Origin: CAYUQT01 sp964596165
Lineage (GTDB): Bacteria; Planctomycetota; Phycisphaerae; UBA1845; JAFGLZ01
Assembly (NCBI GenBank): GCA_964596165.1
Contig: CAZQTW010000005.1
Coordinates: forward strand, 89,017 to 153,016
Direction: 5' to 3'
DNA: 64,000 nucleotides
Position numbers and translations under genes: made by a program. The notes beneath the pieces were generated by a model. That model was not told where the DNA came from and did not search any database. It saw only the letters and a list, made by a program, of their open reading frames with translations. Of the stretch, positions 44,825 to 54,108 are shown piece after piece (position 1 is the stretch's first letter; each line of letters starts with the position of its first letter).

Positions 44825-47800
44825 TCACTGTTTGATGATCCTTGCCCCCGGCGCATCGATCACACCGGCGTTGCGGTCCCATCGGATCATCGGGGCCACG
44901 GTCAATCCTTGCAGTTGACCTGTCTTGGTATCTTGCTGGAACAACCTCGCATGGTTTTCCGCCGTCCCGCGAACCACGATTTCGTTGCTGTCGCGGTTAT
45001 ACGTCAACTCCTCACCAACAAGCGATCGGCCGCCGTCTTCGAGGTAGATGTTGCCTTTGGCGACCAATCGCTTCAGCTCGGCCGCACCCGCACGGTCAAA
45101 CGTGGTTCCGCCCTTTCCCTTGCGATCGCTCCGCAGAAACTCGACGGTGAGGTTGTCGCAGGTTAGCGCCGCCTCGCGGCCTTTCATGCGAAGCTTGCTG
45201 ATGTCCAGGCTCATCGCCTTTGCCAGGTCTTCGCCCATCGCCATCGAGGAACCACCCATGTGAACCATGCTCACCGATCGATCCAAGACCGCCAGGTTCT
45301 GCCCGACGTAGTAGGTCATGCTGTTCGCCCAGGTGAAGGCGGTCTGGCTGGGACCCCGGCCGGCGAAGTTGGCCATCAGCGGGTCCTTCGCGCCGCTCGA
45401 AGCCTGTCTGATCGCGTCGTCCCGCCCCGCCGGCAGTCGGTAGTCCTCGATGAGCAACGAGCCGTTCCCGACGACGTCCATTTGTTCTTTGCGCAGGTCC
45501 ACCGTGAGCTTGGGTCCCGCGATTCGCATACGGCTCAGCAGCCGCTTGACGTTCTCTTTGTCAAAGATGCTCGACAGGACGACAACATCCCCATCCGCGG
45601 CCACCAACACCGGCTTCTTGTTGAAGCTCTGACGGAACGAATCGGGTGTCGACCTCGACTTGGTCTTCGACTTGTCCGACCAGAGTCTCTCCAGAACCTG
45701 CCAGCGACTCGACGGAGCTTCCTTCTTTTGGCGCTCGATTTCCTCCGGGGGCAGGTCCACGAAGTCGATTTGCAGGCGGTCGCACTTCAGCTCACTTGTC
45801 TGGTTCGAGGCCTTGACGTCGCCCACGAATTCACCGATGTTTCGGCGCCCCTCCAGCCGCATATGCTTCGACCATCTGACCTCGGTCGGTACGGGTTCAT
45901 CAAGCTCGCGCCCGTCCAACGACTGCCGCGACGCGAACCGCAGCCAGCCCTCATCGGGCACCTCGGCGAACTCCCGAGGCATGTCAATCTCGATCCGGTG
46001 ACCGTTGATCACATAGTCCCCGAACTCGGAGCGGGCTTTCTCATTCGGCTTGGCGATCAGAGTGGCCCGATCGATTTTCTTTCCGTCGGGTAGGCTGCAA
46101 TGCAGCTCCTCCGTCTGCACGTCCAACTTCTGCACGGGGTCGACCGCCACCACGTCCCCGAAGGCGTGCATCTCGATGATGGCCAGCCGCGACTTGGGTT
46201 TCTTGGGTTTGATCAACTTGAGAACCATGTCTGGATCGATCCCCTTGGCGGCGGCAAACGCCTTCATCGCCTCCGGGGCAAGACCCTTCTCGCGAAGGAG
46301 TGCGTCGATCTCCGCGGGGCGGATGCCGCGCAACAGCGCCAGTTCCTTGACCCGAGCGAGCTGCACCGGATCGATTGTCCCCTCCTTGGCGGACTCGGCT
46401 GTCTGCGTGCTCGCGGGGTTCACCTGAACCGGACCGATGATAACGGAAAGCAAATCCCTCGCCCGAATCGATCGCTGATCTTGCCGCGCGGTGACATTCC
46501 CGTAGGCCGTCGCCGACTTCGGCACATTGCGACCGGCCTCGTCGTCCACCATGCTCACGCTAAGCTTGTCACAATGGATTTCATCCTTCTGTTGCATCAG
46601 CGTCACGTCGCCCGCGGCGCGGACCCCGCGAATGGGCCCCACCAACCCGCGGACATCCTTGGGAACGTCCATCGACATAACCACCTCGTCCGCCGCGATG
46701 GACTGATCACCTTGCTTCATCCGGACGCGACCCCGAAAAGACGCCTGTTTGACGTATTCTCGCCGTTTGGTCTCCTCCTGACCGGTCGTCGGATCGATTC
46801 GCTTCACCTCGCCCAGGTCGAAATCCAGCTCCACCTGCTGAGTCCAACTGACCTCGATGCGCTCGTTCTGGCTCGGCTTGCTCGACACGATCGGCTGCGA
46901 TTCGTCCGAGCCCGGAATCGCCACCGACGCCAAGCTCTCGCGCGCGTCGGACATGGTCCCCGGTCCGTTGACCACGGCAATGCCGGTCTTTCTGTCGACG
47001 TAGATCTCGTTGCCCAGCAACCGCCGTGTCTCGCCCGACCACATTCGGACGGGGTGGTCCGTACTCCCGTACAGCCATGCCTGTTCCGTTTCGTTGCGGA
47101 AATAGAGCCGGCGACAGACCACCTCTCCCTGCCGATCCGTCAGGCGGACTTCCTTGCCCGTGGCGATGGCGTCGAACCGTTTACCCGTTTGCTCCGCCTG
47201 GGGCACCTCCACGGGCTTCAAGCTCAGCCGACCTGTCCACAACAGGATGATTCGCGTCTGGTCCTCCGGTTGGCTTGTCGGCCGGCTGGTCGAGGCGGCA
47301 GCCATGGCCTGAGGTCCCGCGTCCGGGGGCTCCGAAGGGGCGCCGGACTTGTCGCTCGCCGGTTGGGTGGTCGGCACGTCGCCGCGAGCCGCTTTCCGTT
47401 GTGACTCGCCCACGTCAAAGACGAGTTCCAGCCGGTCCGCACCCGAGAGTTGTCCCAACGTCTTGGGGCCTCTCCGTTGTTCGACAACCACGTCACCCTC
47501 AAAAACGGCGTGGTACGTATCGATCTGCCGGGGCTTCCTGTTCGTGGTCCCGTCCTTGTCGTCCTTCCCGAAGAGCGTGATTCGTTTGCGCGGGGAGGCA
47601 GGTTTGTCGCTAAACTGGGCCGTGCGCCGGCCGACCGCTCGGGTCGCCGGCTTCTTCTCAGGGTAGACCTTGTCGATCGACAACGACTTGTTCGCCGAGG
47701 CCCCTTGAAGCAGCGCACGCTCGATAAACGCCGAGGGCGTCTGCGTCTTCCGCGACGTTCCAACGCCGACAGCAACCATAGCGCCGGCCTGCTTCAATTC

Positions 47801-48601
47801 CTGCTTCGTCTTCTCTCGTTCTGATTCGGCCACGGGGCCGGCCGGAACACGATCGCTCGCATCTCGTTCCTGGCCCGGCATGCCAAATGACACCATGTTT
47901 CCGCCACGGCGCAGCTCCATCCGCTTACCTTGCTCGATGTCGAGCCGCTCGATCCGATTGTCGCGCTCATTCCATGCGAGCGTCAGGCCACGCCCCTCGA
48001 TCTCCGCCTCCGCGCTCTGCACCCTTAACGTGCCCGGACTCTTGATCCACGATTGATCGAGGTCGAACCGAATTTCGTCCAGCCAGATGTGGATGACGTG
48101 TTCGGGATGCAGATCGGGAGCGGCCTGATCCGGCTTCGATCGCCTCCAATTCCTGTCCGTCCGATCGATAAAGATCATGACGTGGCCATGCAGATAGCCC
48201 CTCTTCGGGTTGATGTTGTTGCCTCCGGCCCTCTCAACAAAGATCTGCCCGTCGTCTGCACGAACCTGGGTCATCTGCCCGCCGGGCATGAACACACAGA
48301 CTTCCGGTTGAACGAGTTTGAACTCCGTCTCGCTCACGGGTTCCCACTTCACGGCACGAAACTGGTACTTGGGTTCGCCCTCGGCGTCATAGACGACCAC
48401 ATATGGTTTGGCGCCGGCACGCACCGTCCCCCCGCGAACCACCAAGCCTGCCCCTTCAAAGTCTCCCATCGGCCGGCTCGTCGGCGCACTGCTCGCCGAA
48501 GCCCCGGTGAGTCGCAGACCGCCTTCCTGATAGGTATACGCGGCGTATCCGACCAAAATGCTTGCCACGCTTGCTACCACTAGCAGGACGGTTCGCACCA
48601 T
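44825..48601 (-). CDS. very large LptC/LptA (OstA)-like envelope protein
   Basis: A 1258-residue protein. The ATG at 48601 follows AAAGGG and starts an N-terminal membrane anchor ('VLLVVASVASILVGYAAY'), as in LptC. The rest is a series of OstA/LptA-type beta-jellyroll units: 'FRAVKWEPV', 'AVFEGDVVVEQ', 'ASFRGRVRMKQGDQSI', 'RAAGDVTLMQQKDEIHCDKL', 'TAYGNVTARQDQ', 'HAFGDVVAVDP', 'GEFVGDVKASNQTSELKCDRL' type repeats and 'LVAKGNIYLEDGGRSLVGEE'. Low-complexity Thr/Gln/Pro linkers separate some of them. LptC and LptA are normally near 190 residues and form the LPS bridge to the outer membrane; this chain could span several such units alone. It starts 4 bases after kdsC. LptB, F and G are not present. 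Confidence 0.82.
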   Translation of the reverse strand: MVRTVLLVVASVASILVGYAAYTYQEGGLRLTGASASSAPTSRPMGDFEGAGLVVRGGTVRAGAKPYVVVYDAEGEPKYQFRAVKWEPVSETEFKLVQPEVCVFMPGGQMTQVRADDGQIFVERAGGNNINPKRGYLHGHVMIFIDRTDRNWRRSKPDQAAPDLHPEHVIHIWLDEIRFDLDQSWIKSPGTLRVQSAEAEIEGRGLTLAWNERDNRIERLDIEQGKRMELRRGGNMVSFGMPGQERDASDRVPAGPVAESEREKTKQELKQAGAMVAVGVGTSRKTQTPSAFIERALLQGASANKSLSIDKVYPEKKPATRAVGRRTAQFSDKPASPRKRITLFGKDDKDGTTNRKPRQIDTYHAVFEGDVVVEQRRGPKTLGQLSGADRLELVFDVGESQRKAARGDVPTTQPASDKSGAPSEPPDAGPQAMAAASTSRPTSQPEDQTRIILLWTGRLSLKPVEVPQAEQTGKRFDAIATGKEVRLTDRQGEVVCRRLYFRNETEQAWLYGSTDHPVRMWSGETRRLLGNEIYVDRKTGIAVVNGPGTMSDARESLASVAIPGSDESQPIVSSKPSQNERIEVSWTQQVELDFDLGEVKRIDPTTGQEETKRREYVKQASFRGRVRMKQGDQSIAADEVVMSMDVPKDVRGLVGPIRGVRAAGDVTLMQQKDEIHCDKLSVSMVDDEAGRNVPKSATAYGNVTARQDQRSIRARDLLSVIIGPVQVNPASTQTAESAKEGTIDPVQLARVKELALLRGIRPAEIDALLREKGLAPEAMKAFAAAKGIDPDMVLKLIKPKKPKSRLAIIEMHAFGDVVAVDPVQKLDVQTEELHCSLPDGKKIDRATLIAKPNEKARSEFGDYVINGHRIEIDMPREFAEVPDEGWLRFASRQSLDGRELDEPVPTEVRWSKHMRLEGRRNIGEFVGDVKASNQTSELKCDRLQIDFVDLPPEEIERQKKEAPSSRWQVLERLWSDKSKTKSRSTPDSFRQSFNKKPVLVAADGDVVVLSSIFDKENVKRLLSRMRIAGPKLTVDLRKEQMDVVGNGSLLIEDYRLPAGRDDAIRQASSGAKDPLMANFAGRGPSQTAFTWANSMTYYVGQNLAVLDRSVSMVHMGGSSMAMGEDLAKAMSLDISKLRMKGREAALTCDNLTVEFLRSDRKGKGGTTFDRAGAAELKRLVAKGNIYLEDGGRSLVGEELTYNRDSNEIVVRGTAENHARLFQQDTKTGQLQGLTVAPMIRWDRNAGVIDAPGARIIKQ

Positions 48602-48605
48602 GGTT

Positions 48606-49157
48606 CTAACCCTTTTGCCTCGAGCCGGCCGCGCGGTCGTGGCAGAACGACCGTACGTTCCATTGCCCAAGACTCATCAATACGTGACGAATGACCTCGC
48701 GAACGGCGCCTGCTCCTCCGGAGCGTTCCGTGACATAGGCAGCCACCCGTTTCACTTCAGCCGCCGCATTGGCCACGGCCACCGGATAGCCACAACGACG
48801 CATCGGCTCCAGGTCCAGGAGGTCATCCCCAACATAACAGACATCGCCGTCGGCGATCCCCGACTTCCGGCAGATCGCGTCGTAGCCGGTGAGTTTGGGG
48901 TCATGGCCCTGCTCAACCAAGCTGATACCAAGCTCGTCCGCCCGACGGGCCACAGCCGGGCTGATCCGAGCCGTCAGCAACGCGATTTCCCGGCCTGATT
49001 CGCGCCAAAGACGAATCGCACACCCATCCAGCACGTGGAAACCCTTGATCACCTCGCCGTTGTCAGTCACAACTAGACGGCCATCCGTCAGTACGCCGTC
49101 CACATCCAAGATCAGTAGTTGAATATTACCCACCAGTTCCCCTGTCCACCGCGCCAT
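48606..49157 (-). CDS. kdsC: 3-deoxy-D-manno-octulosonate 8-phosphate phosphatase
   Basis: A 183-residue HAD phosphatase of the KdsC type. The nucleophile and acid/base pair are Asp18 and Asp20 in 'LLILDVDGVLTDG'. Motif II Thr lies in 'IALLTAR', Lys in 'PKLTGYD', and motif III in 'CYVGDDLLDLEPM'. KdsC frees KDO from KDO-8-phosphate in the cytoplasm for LPS core synthesis. The C-terminal 'AAYVTERSGGAGAVREV' is the usual substrate-specificity tail; about 20 further residues continue to the stop. A GTG at 49133 after AGGGGA is an alternative start. It is followed at once by the OstA-like gene, the familiar kdsC-lptC order. Confidence 0.9.
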   Translation of the reverse strand: MARWTGELVGNIQLLILDVDGVLTDGRLVVTDNGEVIKGFHVLDGCAIRLWRESGREIALLTARISPAVARRADELGISLVEQGHDPKLTGYDAICRKSGIADGDVCYVGDDLLDLEPMRRCGYPVAVANAAAEVKRVAAYVTERSGGAGAVREVIRHVLMSLGQWNVRSFCHDRAAGSRQKG

Positions 49158-49373
49158 CGGCGATTGACTCTAGGCCCACTATTATCGCAACTATGACATA
49201 GGGGTCAAGCCATGTATATACTTGGCTCTTTAGTCTCTATAATAGCGTCTTACCCGCGTGCTCCAAGACCCACGGTTTGTGGAGTGGGACCGTGTGTGAG
49301 GGCTGCGGGAACTGGACCCCATGCGAGGCGGACCGTGAAGCCCATAGAATGCTTCGGCGTCCACACAAAAACG

Positions 49374-49406
49374 GATCGGGCGAGGCCACGCAGACCCCGC
49401 CCGATC
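49374..49406 (-). terminator. rho-independent terminator after the secreted 601-residue protein gene
   Basis: A 9-bp stem (49374-49382 with 49398-49406, GATCGGGCG type) with a 15-base loop, followed on the minus strand by CCGTTTTTG. It lies 47 bases after the stop of the gene at 49453. Confidence 0.8.
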
Positions 49407-49452
49407 GTTCGCATCAGTCGAATGACAACCTTTGGGACGTCAGCTATCGAGT

Positions 49453-51258
49453 CTAGAAACTCGGACTCGGCGTCGTCCCACCGCTGCCGCCCCCGCCGAA
49501 TCCACCGCCCATGATCACCTGGAGGGCAATGTTCTTGATCTCAACGATCAGTTCGATCGGCAGGACGATGTCGAGCCGACCGTAGTTCTTCTCGGCCGCA
49601 AGCGAAATGCCGAGCGGGGCGTTGATGTCCGGCATCACCGGTACTTGATCGGAACCGGTAACGGCCTTGACCACCTTCAGGATGCGGTCGGCACTCAGAT
49701 ACAGTTCAAAGAGGCGGTCCTTCGGCATTCTCTTGCGAACCTTGCCGATGCCGGGATCTTCCGCCAGAGGACAGCCGCCGGCGGTTGCCACCTTGAGAAC
49801 CCCCTCAAGATGCTTCGTGCCGCCACCCAGTGTGACAACAACATACTTGTCGCCCGCCGGTGCAACGCGGATCACCACGCCATCTTTTCCGATCACGTTC
49901 TTCACCGTGTCAACGATCCCCGACTCGTTCTCCATGCCCGGGATCTTGGCCAGATCGACCGTGATCTGATCCACCGAGACCTCACCGACCTTCTCTGCGC
50001 CGGCTTTGTAGACCACCCCTTCTAGGGCCTTCTGGGCGCTCTCATCCTTCGCAACACCCTTGTAGCCCTCGACGAGCTTCTTGATGCCTTCCAGGGTGGC
50101 CTTCACATCGGTCGTTTGGATGACGGCAGCCAAAGCGACCTTTCCGTCGGCGCCTTCTGGCAGGGCGCTAATCGACAGGTTGTAGTCGCGAATATTGGCC
50201 CGCAAAGCATTCGCAAGCTTGGTGACTTCGGTCAGCTTCGCCTTGTCGATGACCTTGCTCACTTCGGGCCGCGTCATCACCAGATCCATGATCCCCTGCT
50301 GAATTGCCCCATCGCCCGGCTCAGAACCCCGCATCGCCATGGCCAGCAAGAAGGCGTCCTTCGGAAGCCCGGCCAGCATCGGAATCGTGGCCTTCTGTAT
50401 GGAGGCAATCTTCTTGGTGATAGAGCCGTCATTGAAGCTGAGGATGAACCCGGCGCTCAGACCGACATCATCCAGGCCGAGAGTAATCTCGAGCGTGGTC
50501 AGCTCGTCCAGGAGATTGACGACATCCTGCGCGGTCTTCTGAATCCGCTCGGCCGCCTCCGGATCGCCGTCCATCGCGCCCATCATGACCATCGCCACGA
50601 CCTGGCCGGCCAGCGGCTTGGCCATCTCGATGGCCGGACGGAGGTTCACCATCGCGTAGATGTCGGACTTGCTGTAACGCTCCATGTTCTCGGGCTTCAT
50701 CTGCCCGCGAATCCCCTTCTTGGCCTCGGCGACGAACTTCACCGAGCTCTTCTCCGTACCGACAACCACGAAACCGCCCTTGGATGCAACGGTCAGGCTC
50801 TTGCCCATCACATCGATCTTCTGCAAGCCTTCACCCGCGTCTTGCGGATTGAACGCCGTAAGCAGAGCCTTGGCGTCGGTGGTCGGCAGAAGCAGGACGA
50901 GCATGTCCGGCGGGGTGCCGTACTGGGTCGGGTCCAAGACGACCAACCCGACTCCCCCATCCTCGCGAAGCCCTTCGGCAATGCCCAGTTGTCCCATCGC
51001 AAGGGCGATCGGCGAGCCGATGGGGAAATTGAGCTTTTCGCCCAGATCTCCGAGCTTACCATCGAACGTCTTGAGGTTCGGTATGGCCACGAATCCCCAG
51101 GCCTCGTCCGGAATGGCATCCAACAGGTCTTTCGGACCGGCGGGGGCAGTGGACGTAGATGCAGGCTTTGACTCCGTCGGCTCAGCGGCCCACACATGCG
51201 GCATCGACACAAGCAGCGCCAACACCGCCGCATACATGCCCCATCTCACAGACTTCAT
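49453..51258 (-). CDS. secreted protein of unknown function (DUF3352-like)
   Basis: A 601-residue protein. The ATG at 51258 has AAAGGAG 7 bases upstream and starts a Sec signal peptide ('VLALLVSMPHVWAAEP'). A Thr/Ser/Ala-rich linker follows, then 'IPDEAWGFVAIPNLKTFD', a start seen in planctomycete DUF3352-type proteins. The body alternates beta-strands and helices with two similar halves ('GFVVVGTEKSSVKFV', 'VIRVAPAGDKYVVVTLGGG'). It ends in a Gly-rich tail ('GGGFGGGGSGGTTPSP'). No catalytic motif is visible. It is probably periplasmic or envelope-bound and stands as a single gene with its own terminator. Confidence 0.75.
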   Translation of the reverse strand: MKSVRWGMYAAVLALLVSMPHVWAAEPTESKPASTSTAPAGPKDLLDAIPDEAWGFVAIPNLKTFDGKLGDLGEKLNFPIGSPIALAMGQLGIAEGLREDGGVGLVVLDPTQYGTPPDMLVLLLPTTDAKALLTAFNPQDAGEGLQKIDVMGKSLTVASKGGFVVVGTEKSSVKFVAEAKKGIRGQMKPENMERYSKSDIYAMVNLRPAIEMAKPLAGQVVAMVMMGAMDGDPEAAERIQKTAQDVVNLLDELTTLEITLGLDDVGLSAGFILSFNDGSITKKIASIQKATIPMLAGLPKDAFLLAMAMRGSEPGDGAIQQGIMDLVMTRPEVSKVIDKAKLTEVTKLANALRANIRDYNLSISALPEGADGKVALAAVIQTTDVKATLEGIKKLVEGYKGVAKDESAQKALEGVVYKAGAEKVGEVSVDQITVDLAKIPGMENESGIVDTVKNVIGKDGVVIRVAPAGDKYVVVTLGGGTKHLEGVLKVATAGGCPLAEDPGIGKVRKRMPKDRLFELYLSADRILKVVKAVTGSDQVPVMPDINAPLGISLAAEKNYGRLDIVLPIELIVEIKNIALQVIMGGGFGGGGSGGTTPSPSF

Positions 51259-51574
51259 ACACGTTCTCCTTTCCAATTGATTCGGTTCAAACAATGAAGA
51301 CCAGAAGCGACGTCCGAGCGACGCTTGTGTATATCAAACCGCAACGGCAACCGTCAAGCAGGGGAACGGAAAGGCGACAACTTCTGACATGGGGTCACAA
51401 GGCTCAGGAAGTCATCCTCCAGAGGTTCAAGGACTTGGAACATATCGGGGCAAGGGTATGCACAGTGCTCACCAGGCCGGGGAAAATTCTTCCGGCGGCT
51501 AGGGTCGTAAAGCGGGTCACGGCCCGCGCTCTGTTTGTCTCAGGGCTCACGGTGTCTGAAATGAGAGTGTGAAG
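51259..51574. other. 316-base gap between two minus-strand genes
   Basis: It separates the dehydrogenase stop from the start of the secreted-protein gene and should hold that gene's promoter. I see no repeat, hairpin or small gene that I can support. Confidence 0.35.
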
Positions 51575-53077
51575 TCACCCGTTCGGAAGCAGATACGGAC
51601 GAAGATACTTGTCATTGAAGAACGCTTCGATACCACCCGGTTGTTCGAGGTCGTCGAAAGTATAAGCCTTGCCCGCCAAATCGGACACGTCCAAGCTCCG
51701 CCGCGCGAATAGCCCGAGCGCAACCTCAATCATCTTGGTATTGCACCCACTGGTCCCCAAGACCCCGGCGTTGTGGTAGTGCCAGACGCCGCTCTCCACC
51801 TCGCAAGGTCCGCGCGTGCCGGCAAAGGCCATGATCCTCGCGTTTGTCGGAGCGATCAGCCGATGCGCTTGGGCCACGGTCGTCGCCGTTCCGGCGGCCA
51901 GTATCACATCGTCAAAACCATGATAAGGACGACCGAACGTGCCTTGGTATCGCTGCTGATAGGCGCTTCTCACTGCTTCAGCGAGGTTTGATTCGTCTCC
52001 GCAAACGAAGGGTACTACACGTTCGTCGGGGAGGATCCGCTTGACGAGGCGTCCCTTATCCTCGCTGCGAACAACCACGACCACCTCGCGAGCGCCCCCT
52101 ATCCGGATGACGGAATCCTCCATAATCGCAAGCCTGGCGGCCATCAGCGCCATGGAACCGCTGCCGATCACGCAGACCGCTCCGCCCGGCAGCACACCTT
52201 TTCGCAGGATACTGCCGCGATCATCCTGCCCGAGTTCGTGCGTCGTCTTCTCGAAACAGTCGAGCAGGCAAGCCGCCGGCTCCGCCAGCGCCGCACAGGC
52301 CAGCGAAACGCCGGCAGGCACGCGAATGATCGATCCGCTGCGAATCATTTCCGGGCGTAGGCGAATCCGTCGGCAGTAGGCCCCTGCCTGGTTCATCGCC
52401 AAATCGGTGATATTGCCGCCCAGCAACTGAATGCCGCGAACGTCGGTCCCCCGGCAGCGAGGCGGATCGTAGTAAGCGATCCGAGACTGAAGGACGCATC
52501 GCTCTCCCGGTTGGAAATCCAGATACTCCCTGGAGAGCCGATCGCCCGCCATGTAGCCGATGCCGTCCACCAGCGTGTGAACCTGCGAGCCCACCCGTTC
52601 GATTGTCACAACCGTCTCGTGTCCCAGAACGCGCCCCCAGTAATGCCGAAGCTGCCGCCACAAGGCCGACCGTTCGCCTGGGTCCACGTCTTGAAGTACC
52701 TCGGCCACCCGGCGATAGAGGGGATCTGCTATCCTCGCGTCGAATCGGCCTTCACGCAGTAGGGCGGTATAGTCACCGAAATGACCGTCCACCTGCCGCT
52801 CGTTCAACCCGAAGAGCTGCCGCAATTCATCGAACAGGGATTCCTCGCACTGGTCGGAACGACCTTGGTGAAAGATCTTGACGTCGGTTCCGCAACGATG
52901 ATTTCGCTCAACACGCGCCAACACATCTCCGCTCGTGCATACGATGGGTCGATCGGGAACGACTTCGAAATGTCCTCGGCCGTAATAGACCAGGGCTTTC
53001 GCCGAGCCCACCCACTCGATTGGGAAACCGTCGAGTCTCTCACCGATTGCCAGGCGGGGTAAACGGACCAGCGACAT
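51575..53077 (-). CDS. zinc-type medium-chain dehydrogenase with a large insertion
   Basis: A 500-residue protein, far longer than the usual 340-360. The zinc-site start 'RCGTDVKIF' and 'GRVLGHETVVTIERVG' bracket about 75 extra helical residues (roughly 65-140) that normal family members lack at this place. The NAD(P) fold is present ('GGAVCVIGSGSMALMAARLA'). 'NAGVLGTSGCNTKMIEVALG' resembles the substrate-side segment of sugar-alcohol dehydrogenases. It probably oxidises a polyol or sugar phosphate. Its ATG overlaps the stop of the aldolase gene (TGATG at 53075-53079), so the operon is translationally coupled. A GTG three bases earlier is the alternative start. Confidence 0.82.
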   Translation of the reverse strand: MSLVRLPRLAIGERLDGFPIEWVGSAKALVYYGRGHFEVVPDRPIVCTSGDVLARVERNHRCGTDVKIFHQGRSDQCEESLFDELRQLFGLNERQVDGHFGDYTALLREGRFDARIADPLYRRVAEVLQDVDPGERSALWRQLRHYWGRVLGHETVVTIERVGSQVHTLVDGIGYMAGDRLSREYLDFQPGERCVLQSRIAYYDPPRCRGTDVRGIQLLGGNITDLAMNQAGAYCRRIRLRPEMIRSGSIIRVPAGVSLACAALAEPAACLLDCFEKTTHELGQDDRGSILRKGVLPGGAVCVIGSGSMALMAARLAIMEDSVIRIGGAREVVVVVRSEDKGRLVKRILPDERVVPFVCGDESNLAEAVRSAYQQRYQGTFGRPYHGFDDVILAAGTATTVAQAHRLIAPTNARIMAFAGTRGPCEVESGVWHYHNAGVLGTSGCNTKMIEVALGLFARRSLDVSDLAGKAYTFDDLEQPGGIEAFFNDKYLRPYLLPNG

Positions 53078-54108
53078 CACCGCACCAGTCTCTCATATCC
53101 CAGCGTAACCAACATGTCGTGGCAGACCTGCGCCACGTGTCGTCGCCGGATGTCGTGGAACCAGGTGGCCGAATTCAACCAGAGGTTCTTCTGCTCAAGA
53201 AGCTTGGCCTCGTTGGCTCGAAGGTGCCGGTAGATCGTGTTGCCGGCGCCAACGGCCATCGCGGTGTAGAAGTTCACCTTGATGATGCCGTCGGCCGCCG
53301 TGGTGCCGACCTGTCCGCCCAGACTGCTGCTGCCGTGCAAGGCGCTGATCGCCCCGACACGATCGCGTATTGCGCGAGCCAGCGCTCGTTCGTACTTGAG
53401 AGCGGCAGGTCCTTTGGCGACCCGTCGATGCTCGGTGCCCAGATTGGGAACAATCAGATCCACGCCCGTCTGACGAACGAATTGTTCAACTCGCTCGGGC
53501 TTGCTGAGCTGGTCTTCACGCGTCAGGCCACGTTCCTCGATCTCTTTCTGTTCGTAGATTTGGTCGCAGGCGGCCTCGACCACGACTCGCGATCCGAATC
53601 GTCGCACATACTCGCGCGTCAAGACGGTGTTTTCGGCCAACGGGAGCTTGCCGGCGTCAAACATGACGATGGCCATTCGTTCGATGACCGACTCATCTTC
53701 AAGAATCGACAGGTCGTTCCACTCGCCGACAGCCATTCCATGGTCCACAAACGGCAACACACGGACGGCCGGCCAATGATCCATCAGATTCTCGTAGCAA
53801 CTCAGATGCCGCAACCAGATTTCGCAGCCTTCGCGAACGTCGCCCCCGTCCAAGCCGGACACGTCGGGAGCGATCCGGCAGGTCGTGCTCATCTTACGGA
53901 ATTGCGGGTTGTCGACGTAATTGCCCGTCATGCCGATGCCGATGGGAAGCTCGGTCAACTGGTGTTCGTCCGCGAATTGTTGCGCGCCGATGAGCAGGCC
54001 TTCAATTTCGGCGGGCAACTCCCCGTTGGGCGCGAAGAGCGCCACACCCGCCCGCCGGCACTGGTCGAGACAGTCAAGAACATCCTGCCGCCGCGTGACG
54101 ACCCTCAT
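53077..54108 (-). CDS. divergent class II (zinc) aldolase
   Basis: A 343-residue aldolase. Family marks in order: 'RVLPFVDHGMAVGEW' (zinc His), 'MFDAGKLPLAENTVLTREYV' (normally DGS/xLPxEEN), 'RVVVEAAC' (Glu), 'LIVPNLGTEHR' (zinc His in GTxH), 'ALHGSSS' (zinc His in LHG) and 'IIKVNFYTAM' (phosphate site). All expected zinc ligands are present, but the Asp-Gly-Ser loop reads Asp-Ala-Gly and the GTxHG Gly is Arg. An insert of about 40 residues lies between strands 1 and 2. It likely splits a ketose phosphate or related keto-sugar; the exact substrate is unknown. It overlaps both neighbours (ATGA at 54105-54108 and TGATG). Confidence 0.82.
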   Translation of the reverse strand: MRVVTRRQDVLDCLDQCRRAGVALFAPNGELPAEIEGLLIGAQQFADEHQLTELPIGIGMTGNYVDNPQFRKMSTTCRIAPDVSGLDGGDVREGCEIWLRHLSCYENLMDHWPAVRVLPFVDHGMAVGEWNDLSILEDESVIERMAIVMFDAGKLPLAENTVLTREYVRRFGSRVVVEAACDQIYEQKEIEERGLTREDQLSKPERVEQFVRQTGVDLIVPNLGTEHRRVAKGPAALKYERALARAIRDRVGAISALHGSSSLGGQVGTTAADGIIKVNFYTAMAVGAGNTIYRHLRANEAKLLEQKNLWLNSATWFHDIRRRHVAQVCHDMLVTLGYERLVR

